Below, piece after piece: positions 15,434 through 24,661 of a DNA stretch of 64,000 nt. The notes below the pieces were generated by a model. The model was not told the DNA's origin. It ran no database searches and was given only the letters and a program-made list of their open reading frames with translations. The translations under genes were made by a program, and so were the position numbers. The stretch is from the NCBI GenBank assembly GCA_035570275.1, contig DATMNI010000069.1, positions 1-64,000 of the forward strand, in the 5' to 3' direction. Source of the DNA: DATMNI01 sp035570275. Its GTDB lineage: Bacteria > Acidobacteriota > Terriglobia > Bryobacterales > Bryobacteraceae. The stretch's first letter is position 1. Every line of letters starts with the position of its first letter.

Positions 15434-16837
15434 GTGTCTGTTGCAATCACGGGGAACATTCTTAACGGGTTGACGAAGAAAGGAATATCGGCGATTTTTG
15501 TGTTTCTGTGGCTTGCCGGGCAGTGCGCAATAGCACAGCCCACCGGTTGGATTCAGGGCACCGTGACCGATTCCTCCGGTGCGCCGATACTGGGTGCGGT
15601 GGTAACGGTCGAAGGCGCCGACGGGAAAGCGCGTACAACGGTCACGGACGTCGAGGGCGCGTTTAAGATGTCATCGTTGACGCCTGGCAATTACAGCGTA
15701 AAAGTCTCTGCGGCGGGCTTATCCGAGTGGACCACACCGAATGTGCCTGCCTCGTCAGCTCCCGAATCGAATCCATTGCTAGCCGTCCTGCAGGTGGCGC
15801 CGGAGGTAACGACAGTGACGGTCGGCCTGTCGCAGGAGGATTTGGCGGGGCAACAGTTAGAACAGGAGTTGAAGCAACGAGTGCTGGGAATCATCCCAAA
15901 TTATTTTGTCACTTACGACCAACATCCGGCTCCCTTGTCAGCGAAGCAGAAATTTCATCTGAGTTTGAGGGCGCTCGTGGATCCAGCCACGTTCGCGGCA
16001 GTGGGGATTACCGCAGGTATTCAGCAGCAAAGGAACAGCTACTACCAGTACGGGCAGGGTTCCGAGGGTTTTAGCAAGCGCTTTGGAGCTGCGTACGCAA
16101 CAGCGGCGAGCAACCTTCTGATCACGTCAGTGATGGCGGACTCGGTTCTGCATCAAGATCCGCGTTATTTCTACAGCGGGCGGGGGACCAAGGCGCAGCG
16201 GGCCCTGTACGCGATTGAGTCCGCGTTTCGCACGAAGGGCGACAACGGCAAGTGGCAGCCGCCGTACTCCGGCGTGATCGGGGCGATCGCCGCGTCGGAA
16301 ATCTCGAACGCGTACTACCCGGGTTCGAGGACACAGTACAGTTTGATAGGGAGAAGTCTGATGTTCCACTTCGTCGGAATGGTAGCCCTCAACCTGGCCG
16401 AGGAGTTTTTCCTGAAAAAAGTGACGCACAACGCGCCCAAAGTTCAAGCGGCCGCGGACGTGCCTGTGTTGCGCGAGGGGATCCCGGTGCCGCTCATTGC
16501 CGTGGATGGATTCGGCGCGGCAGAAGCGACGGTCGGCCAACCGGTCATCTTTGTGTTGGCACAGGACCTGACAGTGCACGGAAAAGTACTGGCAAGAACG
16601 GGCGACGTTGCATCGGGGCAGGTGGCTCAAGTTACCCCAGCAAGGGTTCCGGGCGAGGCTGGGAGCGTTGCGCTTCAACGCGTAGTCCTCCGGGCAGGCA
16701 ACTTGAGTGTGCCCCTGCGCAGCAGTCAAACGCGGGGAGCGGCCGGTCCAGTGCAATATAGGGAGCTACCCGAATCCGGCAAGGTCGAAGTGACGTTGTT
16801 CGTGGCTGAAAGTGTGCAATTTCCCGAGAGCCAATAA
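15434..16837 (+). CDS. Secreted protein: carboxypeptidase-regulatory-like domain plus an HQDPRYF-family domain
   Basis: A signal peptide (KKGISAIFVFLWLAGQCAIA) is followed by a CarboxypepD_reg/SdrD-like beta-sandwich (about 45-125: WIQGTVTDSSGAPILGAVVT). The second domain, homologous to the gene at 17062, has RVLGIIPNYFVTYDQHPAPL, GSEGFSKRFGAAYATAASNL, then VLHQDPRYFYSG and ISNAYYPGSRTQYS. The C-terminal 120 residues are Val- and Arg-rich and look like another beta domain. The start is unsure: TTG 15404, GTG 15434 or TTG 15470, with the last giving the tightest signal peptide. Its role is unknown; an envelope protein is likely because related families in Acidobacteriota are secreted. Confidence 0.7.
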   Translation: MSVAITGNILNGLTKKGISAIFVFLWLAGQCAIAQPTGWIQGTVTDSSGAPILGAVVTVEGADGKARTTVTDVEGAFKMSSLTPGNYSVKVSAAGLSEWTTPNVPASSAPESNPLLAVLQVAPEVTTVTVGLSQEDLAGQQLEQELKQRVLGIIPNYFVTYDQHPAPLSAKQKFHLSLRALVDPATFAAVGITAGIQQQRNSYYQYGQGSEGFSKRFGAAYATAASNLLITSVMADSVLHQDPRYFYSGRGTKAQRALYAIESAFRTKGDNGKWQPPYSGVIGAIAASEISNAYYPGSRTQYSLIGRSLMFHFVGMVALNLAEEFFLKKVTHNAPKVQAAADVPVLREGIPVPLIAVDGFGAAEATVGQPVIFVLAQDLTVHGKVLARTGDVASGQVAQVTPARVPGEAGSVALQRVVLRAGNLSVPLRSSQTRGAAGPVQYRELPESGKVEVTLFVAESVQFPESQ

Positions 16838-16976
16838 GCTGTTGCGCACTCTCTGGCGCAACTTCAAGTTTGAGCGGGCACCGGGTAGGCCACACAATCG
16901 GTATGCGCTTCGTTCTTTAGTTTCCGCTTGAACCGGTAGCTGTTTAGTTCTTTAGCTCGGACTGCCAGTTGAGTAC

Positions 16977-16990
16977 AACCGTAAACGGTT
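16977..16990. promoter_or_regulatory. Dyad upstream of the 17062 gene
   Basis: AACCGT (16977-16982) and ACGGTT (16985-16990) form an inverted repeat with a 2-bp centre, extendable to GTACAACCGT and ACGGTTACAC with two mismatches in ten. It lies about 75 bp before the start codon. An operator is possible; nothing identifies the regulator. Confidence 0.3.
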
Positions 16991-17061
16991 ACACACCCAT
17001 GCTCAACGGCGCCAACAAACCGCTCGATATCGCGCTCCTCATCGATTGAAGGAGACCCTCG

Positions 17062-17766
17062 ATGCTTTATCGCCTCTCATGCGCTAGTGTCGCGCTCGCT
17101 CTTTTCGCGTCTCTGGCCTGGTGTCAACAGACTCCGGCGCCCGGCCGCGACGACCCGCCGCCAGCCGAAAGCAAGCGGATTCTCGGCATCATCCCCAACT
17201 ACCGGAGCTATCCCAGCCAGGCGCGGTACGAGCCGCTGACGACCGGCGAAAAATTCAAGCTCGCTTCGGAAGATGCCTTCGATCGCGGCACCTTTGCCTT
17301 GGCAGCCTTATTCGCCGGCGAGGCGCAGTTGACGAATGCGAACCGGTCCTTTGGCCAAGGCGCCGCGGGATATGGCAGGTACTTTGGCACGGCATACGGC
17401 GATTTGCTTATCGGCGATTACATGACGGAAGCCGTGCTCCCGACGCTGCTCCATCAGGATCCGCGGTACTTTCGCCGCGGCACCGGAACCGGATGGTCCA
17501 GGCTCGGCTACTCCATGGGGCAAATCTTCTGGACCCATCGCGATTCGGGCGGAACCCAGTTCAATTATTCGGAAGTGCTCGGAAACTCAACGGCAGTGGC
17601 AATATCGACTGCTTACTACCCGGATCAGCGAAAAGCGGCCGATGCGGTATCGAAACTGGGTGTGCAGCTAGGCGTTGACATGTGCAGCAACATCTTGAAA
17701 GAGTTCTGGCCGGATATTAAGCGGAAATTCCGGCGGGAGCATGCTCGGGTAACGACCGGTAAGTAG
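17062..17766 (+). CDS. Secreted HQDPRYF-family protein of unknown function
   Basis: 234 residues. A signal peptide (LYRLSCASVALALFASLAWC, then QQ) precedes a compact domain with RILGIIPNYRSYPSQARYEP, GQGAAGYGRYFGTAYGDLLI, TLLHQDPRYFRRGTG and AISTAYYPDQRKAADAVSKL. The same blocks occur in the larger gene just upstream and in a decayed copy at 15131-15375, so this is a locally expanded family. The Cys at the end of the signal region might act as a lipobox (SLAWC), but spacing is not ideal. The ATG has GAAGGAGA 8 bp upstream. I do not know its function; the Tyr/Arg/Asp-rich pattern suggests a membrane-associated or outer-membrane protein. Confidence 0.7.
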   Translation: MLYRLSCASVALALFASLAWCQQTPAPGRDDPPPAESKRILGIIPNYRSYPSQARYEPLTTGEKFKLASEDAFDRGTFALAALFAGEAQLTNANRSFGQGAAGYGRYFGTAYGDLLIGDYMTEAVLPTLLHQDPRYFRRGTGTGWSRLGYSMGQIFWTHRDSGGTQFNYSEVLGNSTAVAISTAYYPDQRKAADAVSKLGVQLGVDMCSNILKEFWPDIKRKFRREHARVTTGK

Positions 17767-17883
17767 ACCGGGCCGATTCTTTCAGATCGCCTGGCTGATT
17801 CCATTCCAGATTTCCGAAAACGAGTTGCTAAGCCCGCCGTCTGGCCATGGCCCTTGATCCGCCTTCAGCTCCCAGCGCATGTC

Positions 17884-18054
17884 TCAGCCAAAGTGGAGGA
17901 TCATCCGCCAGAAACAGAGCTCTCCCTGTTTCGCTTCCAGCACGAGGGGATGGCTCGCGTCGATGTCGGTATTGCCTACCCTATCCAACTCTTCCACCGT
18001 TCGGCGGAGATTCAGCAGACTGGCTTGGTAAATCGTCCGCAGTGTAGAACCAAT
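17884..18054 (-). other. Gene fragment beside the transposase remnant
   Basis: Read leftward, a 57-codon open stretch begins right after the transposase stop and looks coding: LRTIYQASLLNLRRTVEELD, then ASHPLVLEAKQGELCFWRMI, ending ILHFG. It lacks a start codon. It may be the C-terminal end of a small helical protein cut by the insertion element. I do not recognise the family. The rest of 17767-17883 shows nothing. Confidence 0.3.
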
Positions 18055-18260
18055 TCATAAATGCCTCATCAATATGAGGGCACAGGCCAAGTGAAGCATG
18101 CCAAGGAAGTTGTCTGCTGATATTCCCAGCGGACGGCAAGACGGCGGTAATCTTGAAGCCACGCAAAACAGGCGTTCGATCTTCCACCTGCGACGGTAAC
18201 GGCGGAGCGCGCCCATCCTGAGTGCGGAACCCGATCCCCCTTTGAGCTACGTGTGAGTAC
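18055..18260 (-). pseudogene. IS5-type transposase, C-terminal remnant
   Basis: Read leftward through three frames: TQDGRA, then LRRYRRRWKIERLF, then AWLQDYRRLAVRWEYQ, then ADNFLGMLHLACALILMRHL followed by a stop at 18055-18057. This is the C-terminal end of an IS5/IS1031-group DDE transposase, in which RWxxER carries the catalytic Glu. At least three small indels break the frame and the rest of the gene and the terminal repeats are gone, so the element is an old fossil. Confidence 0.7.
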
Positions 18261-18290
18261 CTCCCGCTGAGGGATAATGATCTGATATTC

Positions 18291-21200
18291 ATGAGGGCGC
18301 GCGGACAAAGCAGAGGCATTGTCGCGCTGGGCGCGGTGCTGACCGGGATTCTGCTGGCGAGCCGTCCTTGCGCGTTCGCGTTGAATCCAACGCTGGACGT
18401 CAGCCAGTACGCGCATACGGCCTGGAAGATCCGGGACGGCTTTGTCAAGGGTTCCATTCTCTCAATCGCCCAGACGCCCGACGGGTACCTCTGGGTGGGG
18501 ACGGCATTCGGGTTGTCTCGATTCGATGGCGTCCGGAACGTCGCCTGGGAGCCGCCGCCGAATCAGCATCTCCCCTCCACCGTCATCGCGAGACTGGTCG
18601 CGGCGCGCGACGGGACTCTTTGGATCGGCACGTTCAATGGGCTGGCAAGCTGGAAGAACGGCAAGCTCATTCAGTACGCGGAGTTCGGTGGATTGCAGAT
18701 CCGTGCTGTCGTTGAAGATCATGAGGGCTCGATATGGGTCGGTACGAATGGGCCTCCCGATGGAAAGCTTTGCGAAATTCGGAATGGCAGCGTCCGGTGC
18801 TACCCGGAAATGGGCGGTGTTGGCCACGGCGTCTTCGGCTTGCATGAGGACGGCAAGGGGAATCTCTGGGCCGGATTGGAGATGGGGGCGTGGCGATGGA
18901 GACCCGGACAGCCGGAATTCTATTCGGTGCCAGGCCTGCCAAACGGAAGAATGCAGGGCATGACGGACGGTGAGGATGGCGCTCTCTTAATCGCTACAAC
19001 AGGCGCGGTCATGCGGCCGGCTGGGGAGAAGGCGCAGGTAGTATATCCGTTCCCCGCTGCAAGGCAGGGGTTCCGCGTCCTAAGAATGCTTCGCGATCGC
19101 GACGGCGGTCTCTGGGTGGGACCGGCGGGCCGGGGCATTGTACATATACACCAGGGACGAACCGACGTGTTTTCACAATTGGACGGCCTGTCAGGCGATG
19201 ACATTTACGATTTGTTTGAGGATCGCGAGGGCAATATTTGGGTCGGTACCATCAACGGGCTTGACCGCTTTCGCGAGCTTCCCGTGCTCACGTATTCCAG
19301 GAATCAAGGTTTGTCGGAAATTCCCTGGGCAGGTCTTATAGCCACAAGGGAGGGAAGCGTCTGGTTCGCTACCCTTGACGGGTTAAACCGCCTGAATAAG
19401 GCCCAGGTTACGGTGTACCGCCGCCACCGCGCCAGGGCGGGAGTGCGAGAGATTGCCGGCAGCGGACTGCCGGATGAGGGGGTGGGGTCACTTTTTCAAG
19501 ACTCTCGGGGGCGAATCTGGGTTTCCACACTGACCGGGATCGGCTACATGGAGCATGACCGGTTTATTCCTGTGGCGGTTCCCGGCGGGGTAGTGGGCTC
19601 CCTCACCGAGGACCCTTCGGGGAATCTGTGGATCGCCAACCGCGACCTCGGTCTCTTCCGATTGTCGCCACGTAATGAGTTGCAACGGATTCCCTGGGCC
19701 GCATTCAGCCACAAGGATCCTGCGGTCGTTCTGGCCCCGGATCCCGTGCAGGGGGGGCTATGGCTCGGATTTTCTCGGGGTGGCGTTGCCTGGTTTCGTG
19801 ACGGCCAGATCCACTCATCCTACTCAGCGGGCGAAGGGCTGGGTGAGGGTCGCGTCAACGACCTCAGGTTCGACGACGGAGGCGCCCTTTGGATCGCCAC
19901 CGAGGGTGGCCTGAGTCGGTTGAAGAATGGCCATATCGCCAGGCTGACGAGCAAGAACGGATTGCCCTGCGATGCGGTCCAGTGGACGATAAAAGACGCG
20001 GCCCAATCGGTCTGGCTGATGATGCCTTGCGGCTTGGTGCGGGTCGCGCGCTCAGAATTGGACGCGTGGGCTATGGCTGCGGACAAGACCGCCAGCACGA
20101 TCCGCGCCACGGTTTTCGATAGTTCCGACGGGCTAAGGACTTTCGCTGTCGTTGGCGATTATACGCCGCGTGCCGCCGAGTCGCCAGATGGGAATCTGTG
20201 GTTCATCGCTCCCGACGGCATCAGCGTCGTCGATCCACGTCACCTGCTCTTCAACAAGCTTCCGCCACCGGTGCATATCGAGCAGATCATGGCAGACGGC
20301 AAAAAGTACGATCCGAACACCAAGGGGCGTCTGCCGCCGCTGGTGCGCGATCTGGAGATCGAGTATACCGCGCTGAGCCTGGTCGCACCGGAAAGGAACC
20401 GTTTTCGCCACAAGCTCGAGGGTTGGGACGCCGATTGGCAGGAGACCACCGAGCGCCGGGCGGTCTACAGCAATCTTCCGCCCCGCAGTTACCGCTTCCG
20501 CGTGCGCGCTTCGAATAACAGCGACGTGTGGGACGAAGCCGGCGCTTCGTTCGATTTTTCCATCGCCCCGGCGTACTACCAGACCACCTGGTTCCTCGTG
20601 GCGTGCATCGCCGCTGGTCTGGCAATGCTGGCGGCGCTTTATCGGCTTAGGCTGCGGTACCTTAAACAACAATTCAACCTGCGGATGGAGGAGCGCATCG
20701 GCGAACGCACGCGCATCGCACGGGATTTGCACGATACGCTGCTGCAGAGTTTTCAAGGACTGCTGATGAAGTTTTCCGCTGCAACTTACATGATCCCGCA
20801 GCGACCCGTCGAGGCCCAGAAGACGCTGGAGAGGGCCATCGAGCAAGCCCGGCAGGCGGTCACCGAGGGCCGGGATGCGGTGCAGGCGTTGCGCGCCTCC
20901 ACCGTAGTCACAAACGACCTTGTACGCGCGATTACCACGCTTGGAGAACAGCTCGCTACCGAATATCCGGGCGCCAGTTGTCCCGAGCCTCGTGTGCAGG
21001 TGCAAGGCACCTCTCGGGAACTCGCTCCGATCGTTCGCGACGAAGTCTACCGAATTGCCTACGAAGCAGTCCGCAATGTATGCCGTCACGCGCAAGCGAG
21101 CCGGATCGACGTGGAGATCCTATACGGCGACCGGCATTTTCGATTGCGGGTCCGAGACGACGGAAAGGGCATCGACCCGAAGGTTCTTGCTGAGGGAGGA

Positions 21201-21383
21201 CGCGCCGGACATCACGGCTTGCCCGGCATGCAGGAACGCGCCAACCTGGCGGGCGGTAAGCTGGTTCTCTCGAGTAAACCGGGTTCCGGCACGGAGGCGG
21301 AGCTTACCATTCCCGCCGCTTTTGCATACGTGAAGTCGCCCGCCGCGCGCCGGTCGATATCTGCGGGAAAAGGAATTTCATGA
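18291..21383 (+). CDS. Propeller sensor histidine kinase (Reg_prop, Y_Y_Y, HisKA_3, HATPase)
   Basis: 1030 residues. A signal/anchor segment (GIVALGAVLTGILLASRPCA) is followed by a 14-blade-like two-component propeller with repeats such as SIAQTPDGYLWVGTAFGLSR and LFEDREGNIWVGTINGLDR. A Y_Y_Y domain follows (about 690-755, FRHKLEGWDADWQETTERRA), then a membrane helix (WFLVACIAAGLAMLAALYRL) and a cytoplasmic kinase: ERTRIARDLHDTLLQSFQGL with the phosphoacceptor His, REAVRNVCRHAQASR-like N box (YEAVRNVCRHAQ), DDGKGIDP and HHGLPGMQERA. No HTH or receiver domain is attached, and no response regulator is adjacent. The periplasmic propeller probably senses a polysaccharide or oligosaccharide, as for the Bacteroidetes hybrid systems; this is inference. 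Confidence 0.9.
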   Translation: MRARGQSRGIVALGAVLTGILLASRPCAFALNPTLDVSQYAHTAWKIRDGFVKGSILSIAQTPDGYLWVGTAFGLSRFDGVRNVAWEPPPNQHLPSTVIARLVAARDGTLWIGTFNGLASWKNGKLIQYAEFGGLQIRAVVEDHEGSIWVGTNGPPDGKLCEIRNGSVRCYPEMGGVGHGVFGLHEDGKGNLWAGLEMGAWRWRPGQPEFYSVPGLPNGRMQGMTDGEDGALLIATTGAVMRPAGEKAQVVYPFPAARQGFRVLRMLRDRDGGLWVGPAGRGIVHIHQGRTDVFSQLDGLSGDDIYDLFEDREGNIWVGTINGLDRFRELPVLTYSRNQGLSEIPWAGLIATREGSVWFATLDGLNRLNKAQVTVYRRHRARAGVREIAGSGLPDEGVGSLFQDSRGRIWVSTLTGIGYMEHDRFIPVAVPGGVVGSLTEDPSGNLWIANRDLGLFRLSPRNELQRIPWAAFSHKDPAVVLAPDPVQGGLWLGFSRGGVAWFRDGQIHSSYSAGEGLGEGRVNDLRFDDGGALWIATEGGLSRLKNGHIARLTSKNGLPCDAVQWTIKDAAQSVWLMMPCGLVRVARSELDAWAMAADKTASTIRATVFDSSDGLRTFAVVGDYTPRAAESPDGNLWFIAPDGISVVDPRHLLFNKLPPPVHIEQIMADGKKYDPNTKGRLPPLVRDLEIEYTALSLVAPERNRFRHKLEGWDADWQETTERRAVYSNLPPRSYRFRVRASNNSDVWDEAGASFDFSIAPAYYQTTWFLVACIAAGLAMLAALYRLRLRYLKQQFNLRMEERIGERTRIARDLHDTLLQSFQGLLMKFSAATYMIPQRPVEAQKTLERAIEQARQAVTEGRDAVQALRASTVVTNDLVRAITTLGEQLATEYPGASCPEPRVQVQGTSRELAPIVRDEVYRIAYEAVRNVCRHAQASRIDVEILYGDRHFRLRVRDDGKGIDPKVLAEGGRAGHHGLPGMQERANLAGGKLVLSSKPGSGTEAELTIPAAFAYVKSPAARRSISAGKGIS

Positions 21384-21434
21384 AGGGGTGAGCGCCTGCC
21401 CCAATTCGATTTGGATTCTAACTATAGCTAAGCT

Positions 21435-21584
21435 AGTTTCTGTCGCGAAGCTCGGTCTTCGCGTAAGACCGCTCCCTAACGGTCGCGGCTCTGATGCCAA
21501 GTCTCGTATTGTCGACGAGGCCATCAGAGCCACGACCGTAAGAGAGTGGTTTCTTGTTCGCAGCACGGCGCGGTGCAGAGACGA
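21435..21584. repeat. MITE-like element, copy 2 (decayed, inverted)
   Basis: AGTTTCTGTCGCGAAG at 21435-21450 matches the terminal repeat of the element at 414-568. The inner arm CTCCCTAACGGTCGCGGCTC (21472-21491) pairs with 21521-21546. Comparison shows that this copy is in the reverse orientation: its left half corresponds to the reverse complement of the right half of copy 1. The right terminal repeat is eroded (about 21575-21584). It fills the gap between the histidine kinase and the efflux operon; 21585-21676 holds nothing I can name. Confidence 0.65.
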
Positions 21585-21676
21585 GTGTTTTACGCGGAGA
21601 AGAAGTTCGCGACCCATTGGCAACGCGGGAAGACGTAGTCCGCCAAGCCGTCGGGTGTTACTACCCGGGTCGCCCG

Positions 21677-23059
21677 CTAGAATCCAGGCGTGCGTCCGAC
21701 CGCCTGCTCGAGTTCTGCCCACGCCAGCAGGTATCCCAGGCTCGTCTGGAGGGAATCCGCCTCAGCTTTATACGTGGCGGCGGTAGCCTGACGGCGTTCG
21801 GCGACCAGCATCACACCGGCAGCCAACTGATTCTGCGCCAGGCGCTCGCCCTCCTGCCGCAACCTCACCACCTGTTTAGCCACCTGGACCATACTTTTGG
21901 TGCGCTCCAGTTTGTTGTAGCTTCGCTCAATTCCGACAGCCACCTCTTCCTTCAGGTGGCGCAGGTTCTCTTCGGCCTGAGCCAGTTGCGCTTCGCGCTC
22001 GCGCACGGCGGCCTGGCGTTTGCCGAAGTCGAACACATCCCAACTGAGATTCACGCCGAAGGTGCCGAAGTTCCGCACCAGAAACGGCACGCCGTTCTGA
22101 TAACTGTGGCGAGCGTAGGCGGTGACGTCGGGGATGTAGGCGGACTTAGCGGCCGCCACGCCGGCGTGTGCCTTACGGACTACTTCCTCGGCCGCCATGA
22201 TTTCGGGGTTCTCCGACCATGCGGTCTGGACGTACTCCTCGCGGGGCCGCTCCTCAAAACTCGCCGGCACGGCCGGATCGAGATCGAGCCGCGTATCCAG
22301 CGGGAGGCCCAGCAGGTCGTTCAGTTCGGTAGTCAGGTCGGCCAATTGAAGGTCCGCGGTCAGGACGGACTGCTGACTTTCGAGCACGCCCGCGCGGCCT
22401 TGGATCGCCGCGATTCTGAGGGCGCTGCCGTTGCGAATATCGTCTTCGCTCTCCCGCAACTGCTCGCCGGCATAGGTGCTCTGTTGTTCGGCGGCCTGTT
22501 TCTGAAGACGGGCAATGAGTATGCCGTAGTAAAGCGTATGCACCTGCAGAGCGACCTGGTTCTCGGCCTTCTTCAGATCGTCGCGGGACACCGCTACTTC
22601 GGCCGCGGCAATCTTATTGCTTTCATGAATCCGGATCAACTGGGTCAGCGGCTGGGCAATCATGGTGCCGCTGGAGACCAGCGTCTTCTGTCCCTGCGGG
22701 AGAATGACGCCTTGCGAGGGAACGAGTGAGCCTGCTGCCGTCCCAAAAGCTCCAGCGCGGATCCCGATATTCTGCAGCTCGCTGATGTGCAGTAAGTTGG
22801 ATTGATTCGTAATCGACGGGAAGTAGGCGGAACGTTCGCCAGCCTTTTTCTGCTGGTTCTCGACCACCTTCAGGCGCGCGATCGTCAGCACGCGGTTCTG
22901 GCTGATGGCAAGATGAACCGCCTCTGGCAGTGTGAGGCGCCGGGTGTCAGCGGCGTCGGAACAGACTGTCGATAGCAAGGCAATCCCGGCGATTGCGAGG
23001 CACCGGCTGGCCGGCCACAAAAAACGATGGCCTGCCCCACCAAGTTTTACACGATTCAT
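21677..23059 (-). CDS. TolC-family outer-membrane efflux protein
   Basis: About 460 residues. A signal peptide (RCLAIAGIALLSTVCSDAAD) is followed by two OEP repeats: LTLPEAVHLAISQNRVLTIA, KKAENQVALQVHTLYYGILI, then EIMAAEEVVRKAHAGVAAAK, FGVNLSWDVFDFGKRQAAVR and LRHLKEEVAVGIERSYNKLE. The GFG-like WDVFDFGKR motif marks the beta strand preceding the helical barrel. It forms the outer-membrane channel of a tripartite pump. A start at 23059 is chosen because GGAG lies 7 bp upstream. It overlaps the MFS gene by 4 bp. It is the last gene of a leftward operon of lipoprotein, HlyD, MFS and TolC. Confidence 0.9.
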   Translation of the reverse strand: MNRVKLGGAGHRFLWPASRCLAIAGIALLSTVCSDAADTRRLTLPEAVHLAISQNRVLTIARLKVVENQQKKAGERSAYFPSITNQSNLLHISELQNIGIRAGAFGTAAGSLVPSQGVILPQGQKTLVSSGTMIAQPLTQLIRIHESNKIAAAEVAVSRDDLKKAENQVALQVHTLYYGILIARLQKQAAEQQSTYAGEQLRESEDDIRNGSALRIAAIQGRAGVLESQQSVLTADLQLADLTTELNDLLGLPLDTRLDLDPAVPASFEERPREEYVQTAWSENPEIMAAEEVVRKAHAGVAAAKSAYIPDVTAYARHSYQNGVPFLVRNFGTFGVNLSWDVFDFGKRQAAVREREAQLAQAEENLRHLKEEVAVGIERSYNKLERTKSMVQVAKQVVRLRQEGERLAQNQLAAGVMLVAERRQATAATYKAEADSLQTSLGYLLAWAELEQAVGRTPGF

Positions 23060-24648
23060 GGCATTCTCCTCAAGTCTTGGAAACTGATCTTGCCGGGCCG
23101 CAGGAATAGCATTAAGAGCAGATAAGCGACTACCATCCATCCGATCAGGATGAATCCGTCGGATACGGCGAGCGTGTAGGACTGCGCCCTCACCTGTTGA
23201 CCGAGAATCCCGACGGCGCGGTATTGCGCTTCCTCAAATCCCGTGGACCCCGGCAGCAGTCCTCCGGTCAGCATCTTCACCCGCTCCTCGGTGAGCCAAC
23301 TGCCAGCTTGCACGTGGAGCCCCAGGAGGTTGGAATGAAACTGCTCCCGCACCGTAATGAAGCGAGTCATAAAGGCTACGCCGACCTGGCCTCCGAAAAT
23401 GCGGACGAAGTGCATGAACCCGGAGACGGTGGCGGCGTTGGCGGCGCTTTTCAGGGCGCCCGCTTGGAGCGCCTCCAGGACGATGCTGCTTACCAAGCCG
23501 ACATAAGTGCACGCAAAGCCGGCCGCCAACAGCAGTTCCACCTTCTGGAAACTGGTTCCCGCCCACGAAGTGTCGAGATGCGAAAAGATCCAGCAGCCCA
23601 CCGCCACAATCGTGAGCCCAGCCGTCAGAACCAGCCGCGAGTTGGTGTAGATCACCATCCAAGCGGCCAGCCACACTACCGCGAACATCGGCACAGCCAC
23701 CCAGGCCAGTGCGTGGCCGGTCTGCAGGGCGCGGTACTGTTGGATATTGCCCAGGAAGCCGGGGACGAGCAAAATCGTGGCCAGGTGCTCGAATTTGAAG
23801 GCAAAAATCGACAAGGCGATGATGATCATGTTCCGCGTGTTCAGGAAGGAAAGGCTTAACGTTGGATTAGGCTGCGAGATTCGCCTGAACAGGGCCGCCG
23901 CCAGGAGGAAAATTCCGCCGGCGAGCATGGCGACGATTACGCCGGAGTTCAGCCAGTAAAGCCGTTCCCCTTGATCCAGAGCGCCGTAGAGCAGGCTGAG
24001 GCCAAGGCTGAAATAGGCGAACCCACGCCAACTCGGCCGCGCGTCCACAATGGGCCGCTGGGGGATTCCGAAATAGACACAGATCATCATCAGCGGCGTG
24101 AAGAGCGCGGCAGTCCAGAAGATCCAATGCCAGGACAGATGCTCGGCGTACCAGCCCTGGAGCGCGGAGGCGATATTGCTGACGAACACGATGTCCGCCG
24201 CGTAAGCTGCAATGCCGAAAATGATCAATCGTTTCGGAAGGGCGTTCAGGACGAACGTCATGGTGAGGGAGTAAAAGGTCCCTGAAGTCAGGCCTGCCAG
24301 CACTAACAGCCCTAACATGGCCCAATAACCAGGGGCAAATGGCAGCAGGACGGACGTCACCGTGAAGATAGCGGCAGCGAGGAGCAGAATCCGGCGCGGG
24401 CCAAACCACACGCTCAGGAACACGACGAAGACCCCGGCGAACATCGTCGCCATGTTGAGCGCGGTCGGAATCCAGGAACCCTCGTCGAAGCTGAGGCCGA
24501 GGGCGCCCCGCAGGTCGGGCAGGCCGACACTGACCAGACGCGCGTTCAGCGTGGCGACTCCCGCGCCCAGAAACACGCCCAGGATCCCCAGGTAGGGGTT
24601 GGTGGTGGGTGCGGCTTGAGTTGCACCTTGAGTTACTGCGACGGTCAC
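23056..24648 (-). CDS. MFS efflux transporter, DHA2-like
   Basis: Polytopic inner-membrane protein of about 530 residues with around 14 hydrophobic segments. The first reads YLGILGVFLGAGVATLNARL and the next LSFDEGSWIPTALNMATMFA, which sits where DHA2 drug:proton antiporters (EmrB/FarB) have their motif C and D regions. The GTG at 24648 is preferred because GGAGG lies 7 bp upstream and it leaves a clean 13-bp gap to the HlyD gene. Together with HlyD (24662-25933) and TolC (21677-23059) it makes a complete EmrAB-TolC-like pump. The substrate is unknown. Confidence 0.88.
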   Translation of the reverse strand: MTVAVTQGATQAAPTTNPYLGILGVFLGAGVATLNARLVSVGLPDLRGALGLSFDEGSWIPTALNMATMFAGVFVVFLSVWFGPRRILLLAAAIFTVTSVLLPFAPGYWAMLGLLVLAGLTSGTFYSLTMTFVLNALPKRLIIFGIAAYAADIVFVSNIASALQGWYAEHLSWHWIFWTAALFTPLMMICVYFGIPQRPIVDARPSWRGFAYFSLGLSLLYGALDQGERLYWLNSGVIVAMLAGGIFLLAAALFRRISQPNPTLSLSFLNTRNMIIIALSIFAFKFEHLATILLVPGFLGNIQQYRALQTGHALAWVAVPMFAVVWLAAWMVIYTNSRLVLTAGLTIVAVGCWIFSHLDTSWAGTSFQKVELLLAAGFACTYVGLVSSIVLEALQAGALKSAANAATVSGFMHFVRIFGGQVGVAFMTRFITVREQFHSNLLGLHVQAGSWLTEERVKMLTGGLLPGSTGFEEAQYRAVGILGQQVRAQSYTLAVSDGFILIGWMVVAYLLLMLFLRPGKISFQDLRRMP

Positions 24649-24661
24649 CGGTCGCCCTCCG

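Noticed and set aside
20133..21095. Long minus-strand open frame (320 codons) inside the propeller kinase
   Set aside because: It is antisense to the conserved kinase domains and its protein looks random. High GC content keeps the opposite frame free of stops.
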